In this document: positions 16,450 through 24,817 of the stretch, in pieces
How the letters are laid out: every line of letters starts with the position of its first letter
How positions within the stretch are numbered: the stretch's first letter is position 1
Source of the DNA: Streptomyces sp. M92
Lineage (GTDB): Bacteria > Actinomycetota > Actinomycetes > Streptomycetales > Streptomycetaceae
Direction: 5' to 3'
Length of the DNA stretch: 64,000 nucleotides
Assembly: GCF_028473745.1 (NCBI RefSeq)
Contig: NZ_CP101137.1
Span: 1,178,001-1,242,000 of the forward strand
Notes under the pieces: generated by a model
The model's input: only the letters and a program-made list of their open reading frames with translations
Databases searched by the model: none
Told to the model about the DNA's origin: nothing
Made by a program: the position numbers and the translations under genes

Positions 16450-17978
16450 GGGCGGTTCCTCCCCGCCGGACCGGGCGGGTAGTCCCCCGGACCGGCCTGT
16501 GCCACCGACAGCGGTTCCGCGATGTCCTCCAGTGCCCGGCGCTCCGCCTTCACCGCCAGGAACGCCGCCACCAGACCGGCCGCGCACATCAGCCCGGCGC
16601 CGATCTGGAAGGCCAGCACCGTGTCGCCGACCACGCCGGACTCGGTGAGGTCGGCGAAGAGCAGCGGGCCGCTGATGCCGCCGGCGGCGGTGCCGAGGGC
16701 GTAGAAGAAGGCGATGGCCATGGCGCGGGTCTCCATGGGGAAGATCTCGGACACCGTCAGGTAGGCGCTGGAGGCGCCCGCGGAGGCGAAGAACAGCACC
16801 ACGCACCAGCAGGCCGTCATCGTCGTGGCCGTCAGCGAGCCCTGGTCGAAGAGCCACGCGGTGCCGAAGAGCAGGATGCCCGACAGCAGGTACGTCCCCG
16901 AGATCATGATCCGGCGGCCGACCGTGTCGAAGAGGTGGCCGAGCAGGAGCGGGCCCAGGAAGTTGCCGGCGGCGATGACGGCGAAGTAGTAACCGGTGGA
17001 GCCGGTCGGCACGTCGAAGAAGGTGATGAGGATGGCGCCGAAGCCGAAGGTGATGGCGTTGTAGAGGAAGGCCTGGCCGATGAAGAGGGACAGGCCGAGG
17101 ACCGCGCGGCGCGGGTAGCGCCGGAAGACGGTCTTGGCGATCAGACCGAAGCCGATGCTCTTGCGCTGGTGGATGGTGATCTCACCGGCCGGGGGCGGCA
17201 GTTTCTCGCCTTTCTCCTCCTCGATCTCGCGTTCGACGGAGTCGACGAGGGTGTCGGCCTTCTCGCCGTGGCCGTGGATGAACTGCCAGCGTGGGCTCTC
17301 CGGCACGTGCCGCCGCACCAGGAGGATGACCAGGCCGAGGACGACGCCCATGGCGAAGCTGAGCCGCCAGCCCAGGTCCTTGGGGAAGATGTCGGTGTCC
17401 AGCATCACGATGGACAGCAGTGAGCCGCCGATCGCGCCGAGCCAGTAGCTGCCGTTGATGATGAGGTCGACCCGGCCGCGGTACTTGGACGGGATCAGCT
17501 CGTCGATCGCGGAGTTGATGGCCGCGTACTCGCCGCCGATGCCGAAGCCGGTGAGGAAGCGGAAGAGGAAGAACCACCAGGACTCGAAGGAGAGCGCCGT
17601 CAGCGCGGTCGCCGCCAGGTAGACGGCCAGCGTCGCGATGAACAGCTTCTTGCGGCCGTAACGGTCGGTCAGCCAGCCGAAGAACAGGGCCCCGGAGCAG
17701 GCGCCCGCCACGTAGAGGGCGGCGGCGATCCCGGTGATCTGCGCCGAGGTGATGTCCAGGCCGCTGCCGTCCTCGGCGATGCGTCCGGCGACGTTGCCGA
17801 CGATCGTGACTTCCAGGCCGTCGAGGATCCAGACGGTGCCCAGGCCGATCACGATCATCCAGTGCCATCGTGACCAGGGCAGGCGGTCCAGGCGGGCGGG
17901 GACGGCCGTGGTGACGGTGCCGGTGGAGACGGGCCCCGAGGCCGACGACGACGCATCTGACGACGAATCCGCTGTCAT
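16446..17978 (-). CDS. MFS transporter, sugar/metabolite porter type
   Basis: 510 aa from ATG 17978 behind GGAGAGGGAG. Twelve membrane helices; the loop 2-3 motif FFGWLTDRYGRKK and the loop 8-9 counterpart GHLFDTVGRR are the MFS signatures, and FRFLTGFGIGGEYAAINSA resembles sugar-porter/aromatic-acid transporters. A charged central loop (about residues 240-280) separates the halves. The N-terminus is Ser/Asp-rich and cytosolic. Substrate unknown; coupling with the downstream VOC enzyme suggests uptake or export of a small organic molecule it processes. Confidence 0.88.
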   Translation of the reverse strand: MTADSSSDASSSASGPVSTGTVTTAVPARLDRLPWSRWHWMIVIGLGTVWILDGLEVTIVGNVAGRIAEDGSGLDITSAQITGIAAALYVAGACSGALFFGWLTDRYGRKKLFIATLAVYLAATALTALSFESWWFFLFRFLTGFGIGGEYAAINSAIDELIPSKYRGRVDLIINGSYWLGAIGGSLLSIVMLDTDIFPKDLGWRLSFAMGVVLGLVILLVRRHVPESPRWQFIHGHGEKADTLVDSVEREIEEEKGEKLPPPAGEITIHQRKSIGFGLIAKTVFRRYPRRAVLGLSLFIGQAFLYNAITFGFGAILITFFDVPTGSTGYYFAVIAAGNFLGPLLLGHLFDTVGRRIMISGTYLLSGILLFGTAWLFDQGSLTATTMTACWCVVLFFASAGASSAYLTVSEIFPMETRAMAIAFFYALGTAAGGISGPLLFADLTESGVVGDTVLAFQIGAGLMCAAGLVAAFLAVKAERRALEDIAEPLSVAQAGPGDYPPGPAGRNRP

Positions 17979-18074
17979 GGCTCCCTCTCCGTCGGGCGGA
18001 CGCCTCCCGTGTGCCCTGCACCGGGAGGAACACGCCCGCCGCGCCGGGAGGCCGCAGGGCCGCACGTGGCGGCC

Positions 18075-19433
18075 CTACGCTCCCAGGATGCGGGAGACCG
18101 CGTAGATCAGCAGCCCGGCCAGCGAGCCGACCACCGTGCCGTTGATGCGGATGAACTGGAGGTCGCGGCCGATGTTCGCCTCGATCTTCTTCGTGGTGTG
18201 CTCGGCGTCCCAGCTCGCCACCGTGTCGGTGATCAGGGAGGTGATCTCCTTGCGGTAGGTGGTGACCACGTACACCGCGGCGCCCTCCACCCAAGCGTCG
18301 ACCTTGCCCTGCACCCGGGTGTCGGAGGCCATCCGGGCGCCCAGCGACAGCAGCGAGGCCCGCACCCGCATGCGCAGTTCGCTGCGCTCGTCCTCCGCCG
18401 CCGAGACGATCATGGCCCGTACGGCCGTCCAGGCGGACGCGATCAGGTCCTGGACCTCGCCGCGCCCCAGCACCTCGGTCTTCAGCCGCTCCACGCGTGC
18501 CCGGGTCTCGGTGTCGGACTGGAGGTCGGAAGCGAAGTCGGCGAGGAAGCGGTCCAGGGCGCCGCGCGCCGGGTGGGCGGGCATGTCGCGCATCTCGGTG
18601 ACGAAGCGCAGCAGCTCCTTGTAGACGCGCTCGCCGACCCGCTTGTCCACGAACCGGGGCGTCCATCCGGGTGCCCCGCCCTGCACGGCGTCCATCACGG
18701 AGTCGCCGTGCAGGACCAGCCAGTCGTGGGCGCGGGAGACGATCAGGTCGACGGCGCGCTTGTGACCGCCGTCGGCGACGATCCGGTCCAGCATCTTGCC
18801 GATGCCGGGGGCGATCTCCTGGGCGTCGGCCCGGCGGGTGATCGCCTCACCGACCACCGCCTGCACGTCGGAGTCGCGCAGCACGGTCAGCGCGCCCCGC
18901 AGGGCGGCGGCCAGCTCGGCCGTCACCCGGTCGGCGTGCTCGGGAACGGCGAGCCAGGCACCGAGCCGGCTGCCGATGCCGACGGCGCGCAGCCGCTGCC
19001 GTACGACGTCCTCGGAGAGGAAGTTCTCGCCGACGAACTCGCCCAGCGAGACGCCCAGCTGGTCCTTCTTCTTCGGGATGATCGCGGTGTGCGGGATGGG
19101 GATGCCGAGCGGGTGGCGGAAGAGGGCGGTGACCGCGAACCAGTCGGCGAGCGCGCCGACCATGCCGGCCTCGGCGGCGGCCGACACATAGCCCGCCCAG
19201 GCGCCCGCGCCCCGGTGCAGGGCCCACTCGGCGAGTACGTAGACCAGGGCGACGAAGAGCAGCAGGCCGGTGGCGGTGAGCTTCATACGGCGCACGCCGC
19301 GCCGCTTCTCCTCGTCCGCCGCGCTGAAGGACGTCATCGCGCGGTCGCGGACGGCGCCCGTACCGCTCCCGCCTCCGGCACCGCTCCCGGTGCCGCCGGA
19401 TCCATCCGGAAGTCCCGCCTTCGTGCGTTCCAT
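18075..19433 (-). CDS. DUF445 family membrane protein
   Basis: 452 aa from ATG 19433. DUF445 (YjiN-type) features: an N-terminal membrane helix (ATGLLLFVALVYVLAEW), then AEAGMVGALADWFAVTALFRHPLG, IPHTAIIPKKKDQLG, long charged helices, and a C-terminal membrane segment ending GSLAGLLIYAVSRILGA. Function of the family is unknown; a scaffold at the membrane is usually assumed. The intergenic region to the divergent GDSL gene (19434-19629) must hold promoters for both. Confidence 0.85.
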   Translation of the reverse strand: MERTKAGLPDGSGGTGSGAGGGSGTGAVRDRAMTSFSAADEEKRRGVRRMKLTATGLLLFVALVYVLAEWALHRGAGAWAGYVSAAAEAGMVGALADWFAVTALFRHPLGIPIPHTAIIPKKKDQLGVSLGEFVGENFLSEDVVRQRLRAVGIGSRLGAWLAVPEHADRVTAELAAALRGALTVLRDSDVQAVVGEAITRRADAQEIAPGIGKMLDRIVADGGHKRAVDLIVSRAHDWLVLHGDSVMDAVQGGAPGWTPRFVDKRVGERVYKELLRFVTEMRDMPAHPARGALDRFLADFASDLQSDTETRARVERLKTEVLGRGEVQDLIASAWTAVRAMIVSAAEDERSELRMRVRASLLSLGARMASDTRVQGKVDAWVEGAAVYVVTTYRKEITSLITDTVASWDAEHTTKKIEANIGRDLQFIRINGTVVGSLAGLLIYAVSRILGA

Positions 19434-19629
19434 CCACTCCACCGTTCGCCGATCCGCCCCGCACACATTGTCCCTTCCTGACCGACTCCTGGAACGGAAC
19501 ACAAGTTCCCGGCGTCTGTCCGGAAGGGGAACGCGCGGGGGTCGTACGGCGTTTCCCCGACCTGTGCCGCATCATGGGTATATCGGACCGGAGCCTCGGG
19601 CTCCCCTCGCCCGAGGAGAACAGCACAGC

Positions 19630-20991
19630 ATGACCCGGGGTCGTGACGGAGGCACGGGGGCGCCTCCCACCAAGTACCGTGCCCTGCTCGCCGGGATCGT
19701 CACCCTGATCGTGGCGATCTCCGCGGCCATATACGCCTCGGTATCGGCCGACGGCGCCGGGGACCGCGCCCCCCTCGCCGGCGGCCCCGCCCCGCGCGGC
19801 GACGCCGCTCCCGCCTCCACCGGCACCTGGGTCGGCGCCTGGTCCGCCTCCCCGGCGGCAGCGGAACCGCGCACCGAGACCACCGGGATGGCGGGCCGCT
19901 CGGTACGCAACGTCGTGCACGCCGGCGTCGGCGGAACGAGCGCGCGGATCACACTGTCCAACCTCTACGGGCAGTCCCCGCTGACCATCACGCACGCGAC
20001 CATCGCCCTGTCGGCCGGCCCCGACAGCGCCGCCGCGCTCGCCGACACCATGCGCCGGCTCACCTTCGGCGGCAGCCCCCAGGTCGTCGTCCCGGCCGGC
20101 GGGCGGGTGATGAGCGACATCGCCCGCCTCGCCGTCCCCTACGGCGCGGACGTCCTGGTCACCACGTACTCCCCCGTGCCGTCCGGCCCGGTCACCCACC
20201 ATCCGCACGCCCAGCAGATCAGCTACCTCGCCGACGGGGAGCACACCGCCGACGTCACCGCCGTCGCGTACACGACCGAGACGCGGGTCTGGCGGTACCT
20301 GACCGCCCTGGACGTGCTCAGCCACGAGGCCGACGGCACGGTCGTCGCCCTCGGCGACTCGATCACCGACGGCTTCGGCTCGGACACGAACGCCAACAAC
20401 CGGTGGACCGACACCCTCGCCGAGCGGCTCCACGAGGCGGCCGGGAACGGGCGGGACACGCCCCGCTACAGCGTCGTCAACCAGGGCATCAGCGGCAACC
20501 GCATCCTGACGAGCAGGGCGGGCCGGCCCGCCGACAACCCCAGCGCCCTCAGCCGGTTCGAGCGGGACGTCCTGGAGCGCACCAACGTCAAGGCCGTCGT
20601 CATCGTCCTCGGCGTCAACGACATCCTGCACAGCCCCGAACTCGCCGACCGCGAAGGCATCCTCGACGGCCTGCGCACCATGGTCGACCAGGCGCACGGC
20701 CGGGGACTGAAGGTCATCGGCGCGACGATCATGCCGTTCGGCGGGCACGGCGGCTACACGAAGGCCCGCGAGAACATGCGGCAGCAGATCAACGAGGAGA
20801 TCCGCTCCGGCCACGTGTTCGACGCGGTCGTCGACTTCGACAAGGCTCTGCGCGACCCCTACGACCCGCGCCGGCTGCGCTCCGACTACGACAGCGGCGA
20901 CCACCTGCACCCCAGCGACAAGGGGTACGAGCGCATGGGCCGGGTCCTCGACCTGGACGACCTGAAGGGCGCGGCACCGGTCCAGCTGTGA
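19630..20991 (+). CDS. SGNH/GDSL-family hydrolase, membrane-anchored or secreted
   Basis: 453 aa. The N-terminus carries a membrane helix (ALLAGIVTLIVAISAAIYASV), then about 170 residues of beta-rich accessory domain, then the SGNH domain: VALGDSITDGFG (block I Ser), NQGISGNRI (block II Gly), VIVLGVNDI (block III Asn) and SGDHLHPSDKGY (block V Asp-His). It is probably an extracytoplasmic esterase/lipase-type enzyme. GAGGAG precedes ATG 19630. The gene converges with DUF1707 with only 15 bp between the stops. Confidence 0.88.
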   Translation: MTRGRDGGTGAPPTKYRALLAGIVTLIVAISAAIYASVSADGAGDRAPLAGGPAPRGDAAPASTGTWVGAWSASPAAAEPRTETTGMAGRSVRNVVHAGVGGTSARITLSNLYGQSPLTITHATIALSAGPDSAAALADTMRRLTFGGSPQVVVPAGGRVMSDIARLAVPYGADVLVTTYSPVPSGPVTHHPHAQQISYLADGEHTADVTAVAYTTETRVWRYLTALDVLSHEADGTVVALGDSITDGFGSDTNANNRWTDTLAERLHEAAGNGRDTPRYSVVNQGISGNRILTSRAGRPADNPSALSRFERDVLERTNVKAVVIVLGVNDILHSPELADREGILDGLRTMVDQAHGRGLKVIGATIMPFGGHGGYTKARENMRQQINEEIRSGHVFDAVVDFDKALRDPYDPRRLRSDYDSGDHLHPSDKGYERMGRVLDLDDLKGAAPVQL

Positions 20992-21006
20992 CCGGCGGCG
21001 CCCCGC

Positions 21007-21843
21007 TCAGTCCTCGCCCCGCCTGCGCCGGTCCCGTTCCTCGCGGCGCAGCTCGCGCTGCTCGCGGCGTGCGTCGCGGTGCTCGCGGAGCATGTCCCGG
21101 TGACCGTCCAGCATCCGGAGGTGGTCCTCGGCCACGTCGTCGCGGGACGAGGCGCGCAACTCTTGCCGGGCGGCCCGGCGCTCCAGCTTCTCCTGCCGGC
21201 GCTCCTCCCTGATCCGCAGCTTCTCCGCCCGGGTCAGCTTGCGCCGGACACCGACGCCGCCCCAGAACGCGAACCCCGTCACGACCACCCGCGGGGCGCC
21301 CGGGTCGCCCGGCACACCGGACTCCCGGTGGTCGAAGTCGCCCATGACGCCGACGCCCCGCACGATCACCTCGACGCCCGGCGGCACGATCACGTCGATC
21401 CCGCCCATGACCGCCACGCAGTTGATCACGACCTCACCGTCCGCGAACAGCGCCTCGCGCAGGTCGATCTCCCCGCCGCCCCAGAAGGCGAAGGAGTTGA
21501 AGCGGCGCGGCACGGTCCAGCGGCCCTTGCGCTGGAACCCGGACATCACCGCCACCGCCCACGACGACGAACCCTCGCCGCCGGTGATCCGGCCCGCCCA
21601 CTCCCCGGCCGCCGCCGGTTCCTTCGTCATCGACACCTTGGGCGCCGCGACCGCCGTGCCGACCGGCAGGTCCCGGGTGATCGGCGCCAGCTCCCCGTAG
21701 GTCCGCGCGCTGTACGTGGCGTCCAGCCGCTCCTCGAACTCGGCCATGTCCAGGCGTCCCTCCGCGAGGGCGTCCCGCAGGACCTCGGCGACTCGTTCAC
21801 GGTCGGCGTCGGATGCGCGCAGCTCCGGGGCGTCGTCGGTCAT
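21007..21843 (-). CDS. DUF1707 domain protein
   Basis: 278 aa. The N-terminus ELRASDADRERVAEVLRDA, then GRLDMAEFEERLDATYSART, is the DUF1707 (SHOCT-like) domain. The centre has LiaF-like beta repeats (FNSFAFWGGGEIDLREALF, then INCVAVMGGIDVIVPPGVEV), a cell-wall-active-antibiotic-response type fold. The C-terminus is a highly charged Arg/Glu helix. It is probably involved in envelope stress sensing at the membrane, by analogy to LiaF. Downstream ABC genes are on the same strand, 33 bp away. Confidence 0.85.
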   Translation of the reverse strand: MTDDAPELRASDADRERVAEVLRDALAEGRLDMAEFEERLDATYSARTYGELAPITRDLPVGTAVAAPKVSMTKEPAAAGEWAGRITGGEGSSSWAVAVMSGFQRKGRWTVPRRFNSFAFWGGGEIDLREALFADGEVVINCVAVMGGIDVIVPPGVEVIVRGVGVMGDFDHRESGVPGDPGAPRVVVTGFAFWGGVGVRRKLTRAEKLRIREERRQEKLERRAARQELRASSRDDVAEDHLRMLDGHRDMLREHRDARREQRELRREERDRRRRGED

Positions 21844-21876
21844 GTACAGCAGCCTACGAGGTCGCCGCGCCGGAAA

Positions 21877-22890
21877 CTACGCGGTCGAGCGTTCCGCGTA
21901 CATCTTCGCGATCACCGACTCGATGTCCGGCTCCCGCACCGACAGGTCCACCAGCGGGTACCGGGCCGCGACCGCCGCCACCAGCCCCGCCGCCGAAGCC
22001 GACGCCGGGAACGCCAGCCACTGCCGCGGCCCCTCCACCCGCAGCACCCGCGCCGGCGCCGGCGCCTCGATCGGCGGCAGCTCCCGCTCCAGGTCCACCA
22101 CCAGGGTCCGTTCGCTCTCCCCCGCCTCGTGCAGGCCGGCGAGCGGACCGTCGTACATCAGCCGGCCGTGGTCGATGACCATCACGCGCGAACACAACTG
22201 CTCGATGTCCTGGAGGTCGTGCGTGGTCAGCAGCACCGTCGTGCCGCGCTCCGCGTTCAAGTCCCGCAGAAAGCCCCGCACCTTGGACTTCGACACCACG
22301 TCCAGACCGATCGTCGGCTCGTCCAGGTACAGCACGTCCGGGTCGTGCAGCAGCGCCGCCGCGATGTCGCCGCGCATCCGCTGGCCCAGCGACAGCTGCC
22401 GCACCGGCACGTCCAGCAGCTCGCCCAGCTGGAGCAGTTCCACGCAGCGCTCCAGGTTCTCCCGGTAACGGGCGTCCGGGATGCGGTACATGCGGTGCAT
22501 CAGCCGGTAGGAGTCGATCAGCGGCAGGTCCCACCACAGCGTCGTGCGCTGCCCGAAGACCACCCCGATGCGGTGCGCCAGCCGGGTCCGCTCCCGGGAC
22601 GGGTCGATGCCCGCCACCCGCAGCCGGCCGCCGCTCGGGGTGAGGATGCCGGTCAGCATCTTGATCGTCGTCGACTTCCCGGCGCCGTTCGGCCCGATGT
22701 AGCCGACCACCTCCCCGCGCGCCACGGTGAACGACAGCCCGTCCACCGCCCGCACCTGCCGCCGCTCCCGCTTCCAGAACCCCGTCTTCTTGCGCACGTC
22801 GAAGACCTTCTCGACGCCGTCCAGCTCGATGAAGGCCGCCGGCGCGGGCCCCGTGGTGTCCGCCTCGGCCATCGTCTCCGACCCGCCCAT
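21877..22890 (-). CDS. ABC transporter ATP-binding protein (ABC-2 exporter type)
   Basis: 337 aa. Walker A GPNGAGKSTT, Q-loop VVFGQRTTLWWDLP, signature LSLGQRMRGDIAAALLHDP, Walker B VLYLDEPTIGLD, and the switch His in LLTTHDLQD. The signature is LSLGQ rather than LSGGQ, common in this exporter class. The C-terminal 90 residues are an extra domain. Start taken as ATG 22890 (MGGSETMAEAD), 5 bp after the permease stop; ATG 22872 is an alternative. It powers the two permeases encoded immediately upstream. Confidence 0.9.
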   Translation of the reverse strand: MGGSETMAEADTTGPAPAAFIELDGVEKVFDVRKKTGFWKRERRQVRAVDGLSFTVARGEVVGYIGPNGAGKSTTIKMLTGILTPSGGRLRVAGIDPSRERTRLAHRIGVVFGQRTTLWWDLPLIDSYRLMHRMYRIPDARYRENLERCVELLQLGELLDVPVRQLSLGQRMRGDIAAALLHDPDVLYLDEPTIGLDVVSKSKVRGFLRDLNAERGTTVLLTTHDLQDIEQLCSRVMVIDHGRLMYDGPLAGLHEAGESERTLVVDLERELPPIEAPAPARVLRVEGPRQWLAFPASASAAGLVAAVAARYPLVDLSVREPDIESVIAKMYAERSTA

Positions 22891-22895
22891 CCGCC

Positions 22896-23756
22896 TCAGC
22901 TCCCTGTACTCCGGTAGGAACGCAGCCCCGCCCGCCACGCCAGCCCCGCCAGCGCCCCGCAGCCCACGGCCACCAGCGGCGCTGTGAACGCCACCCAGCC
23001 GGGCAGGTCCAGCGGGTACGGCCGGTCCAGCACGAAGCACGCCGGCAGCCAGTTGACGAAGGCCAGCGGCACCACGAAGGTCACCCCCCGCACCAGGTCC
23101 AGCGCGAACACCGTCGGCGGGTACTGCAGCATCGTCGTACCGCCGTACGTGAACGCGTTCGCCACCTCCGAGGCGTCCTGCGCCACGAACTGGAACGCCC
23201 CCGCCGCCACGAACACCGCCGCGAAGATCCCCGCCCCGCCCAGCAGTATCACCGGCATCAGCAGCAGTTTCGCCGCCGTCCAGTCGATGTCCACGACCAC
23301 CAGCGCGTACCCCAGCACCAGCAGCCCCTGCGTCACCCGCCCCAGCCGCCGCAGCGCGAACCGGTCCGCCGCCACCTGCGCCAGCACCGGCGCCGGACGC
23401 ACCAGCAGCGTGTCCAGCGTCCCGTCCCGCACCCGGCGCCCCAGCCGGTCCATCGACCCGATCGCCAGGTCGGCCAGCCCGAAGGAGACACCCGACAGCC
23501 CGTACAGCAACGCCACCTCGCCCAGCGACCAGCCGCCCAGCGAGTCCACGCGGGAGAACATCAGCAGGATCGCCACGAAGTCCAGCGCGGTCATCGCGAA
23601 GTTCCCGAACGTCGTCAGCGCGAACGACGTCCGGTACGCCATCGTCGACCGGATCCACATCGCCGCGATCAGCCGGTACGCCCGCAGCCCCTCGACGACC
23701 CGCCCGCGCGGCTCGCCCCTCACGGCCGCGTCCCTCGCCTCCGCCGTCTCAGCCAC
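22896..23756 (-). CDS. ABC-2 family transporter permease, first of two
   Basis: 286 aa with about six membrane helices (FALTTFGNFAMTALDFVAILLMF, LLLMPVILLGGAGIFAAVFVAAG, PGWVAFTAPLVAVGCGALAGLAW). VRDGTLDTLLVRPAPV is a conserved cytosolic loop of this permease class. It forms a heterodimer with the product of the upstream gene, which it overlaps by 8 bp, and is driven by the downstream ATPase. The exported substrate is unknown; such ABC-2 systems often export lipids, drugs or polymers. Confidence 0.87.
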   Translation of the reverse strand: MAETAEARDAAVRGEPRGRVVEGLRAYRLIAAMWIRSTMAYRTSFALTTFGNFAMTALDFVAILLMFSRVDSLGGWSLGEVALLYGLSGVSFGLADLAIGSMDRLGRRVRDGTLDTLLVRPAPVLAQVAADRFALRRLGRVTQGLLVLGYALVVVDIDWTAAKLLLMPVILLGGAGIFAAVFVAAGAFQFVAQDASEVANAFTYGGTTMLQYPPTVFALDLVRGVTFVVPLAFVNWLPACFVLDRPYPLDLPGWVAFTAPLVAVGCGALAGLAWRAGLRSYRSTGS

Positions 23757-24549
23757 CCTGCACCACCACCCGCCGTGTCGCCGCCGACTGCACCAGCCGC
23801 CCCACCGCCAGCAGCGCCACCGCCCACGCCGCCTGGAACACGAACGTCCCCAGCGGCGCCGCCTCCCCCAGCAGCACGTCCGCCGGCGCCTGCAACAGCG
23901 ACGACCACGGCAACGCCCGTACGACTTCGCCCAGCGCGCCGGGGAACACGTTCAGCGGCAGCAGCATCCCCGAGCAGAACAGTCCCGCGATCCACGCCAT
24001 GTGCAGCATCCCCGTGCCGTCCATCAGCCAGAACGCCGACAACGCCACCAGATAGCGCAGCGCGAAGCTCACCAGCGCCCCCAGCCCCACCGCCACCAGG
24101 AAGGCCGCCCACGTGGACACCTCCCGCGGCAGCGCCACCGGGAAGAACAGCGAACCGAACGCGAACGGCAGCACCCCGCGCCCCAGCAACTGGAACACCG
24201 CCCGTCCCGCGTCCGCCGCCAGCCACCACAGCTGCAGATCCGCCGGCCGGTACAGGTCCACCGCGATGTCACCCGTTCGGATGCGCTCCATCAACTCGTC
24301 CTCGAACCCGCCGCCGCCGATCGCCAGCGCCGCCAGCAACGCCTGCCCCAGCCACACGAACGTCACGGCCTGCGCCTGGTCGTACCCCCCGAGCTGCGGC
24401 TTCTCGTCCCACAGGGCCAGATAGGTGTACACGAGGATCAGCCCGAAGACCGTGTTGGTGAACACCCCGGCGGCGGTGGCCGCCCGATACGTCGCGTAAC
24501 GTCGGAATCCGCCCGCCGCGACGGCCGCGTACAGCCGCCCCGAGCCCAC
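23749..24549 (-). CDS. ABC-2 family transporter permease, second of two
   Basis: 266 aa from GTG 24549, chosen because GGGGGAGGG lies 8 nt upstream; a GTG at 24555 is too close to it, and a GTG at 24630 would add 27 Arg-rich residues with no RBS. About six helices. The loop ELMERIRTGDIAVDLYRPADLQ is homologous to the RDGTLDTLLVRPA loop of its partner, so both belong to the same paralogous permease family. It is the first gene of a three-gene exporter operon (permease, permease, ATPase). Confidence 0.85.
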   Translation of the reverse strand: MGSGRLYAAVAAGGFRRYATYRAATAAGVFTNTVFGLILVYTYLALWDEKPQLGGYDQAQAVTFVWLGQALLAALAIGGGGFEDELMERIRTGDIAVDLYRPADLQLWWLAADAGRAVFQLLGRGVLPFAFGSLFFPVALPREVSTWAAFLVAVGLGALVSFALRYLVALSAFWLMDGTGMLHMAWIAGLFCSGMLLPLNVFPGALGEVVRALPWSSLLQAPADVLLGEAAPLGTFVFQAAWAVALLAVGRLVQSAATRRVVVQGG

Positions 24550-24728
24550 ACCCACAGCCCTCCCCCTCCGACCGGCACCAAAGCGCAGGAGCCTAGTGCG
24601 ACGGCGCGAGCCGGTGCCACGGAATTTCACGGGTGTGCCGTCGGGTGGGAACGGAACGGGCGGTGCGAGAGTCTTCTTCTGAGGACCTCAGACGGCGCAG
24701 AGGCGTACAGGCCGTACGAGACCAGTCG

Positions 24729-24798
24729 GTACGACGCGAAGACCATTACCGCGCGACAAACGCGAAAAACGTACGATGCGAAAACCGTACGACGTGAA
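24729..24798 (+). promoter_or_regulatory. Direct repeats GTACGAyGyGAA in front of the PBP gene
   Basis: Three 12-bp copies: GTACGACGCGAA at 24729-24740, GTACGATGCGAA at 24771-24782, GTACGACGTGAA at 24787-24798. A related ACAAACGCGAAAA lies between. They fill the short, relatively AT-rich space between the divergent ABC exporter and PBP genes and may bind a regulator of either. Confidence 0.45.
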
Positions 24799-24817
24799 AC
24801 AGGAGTCCGTGCACGAG

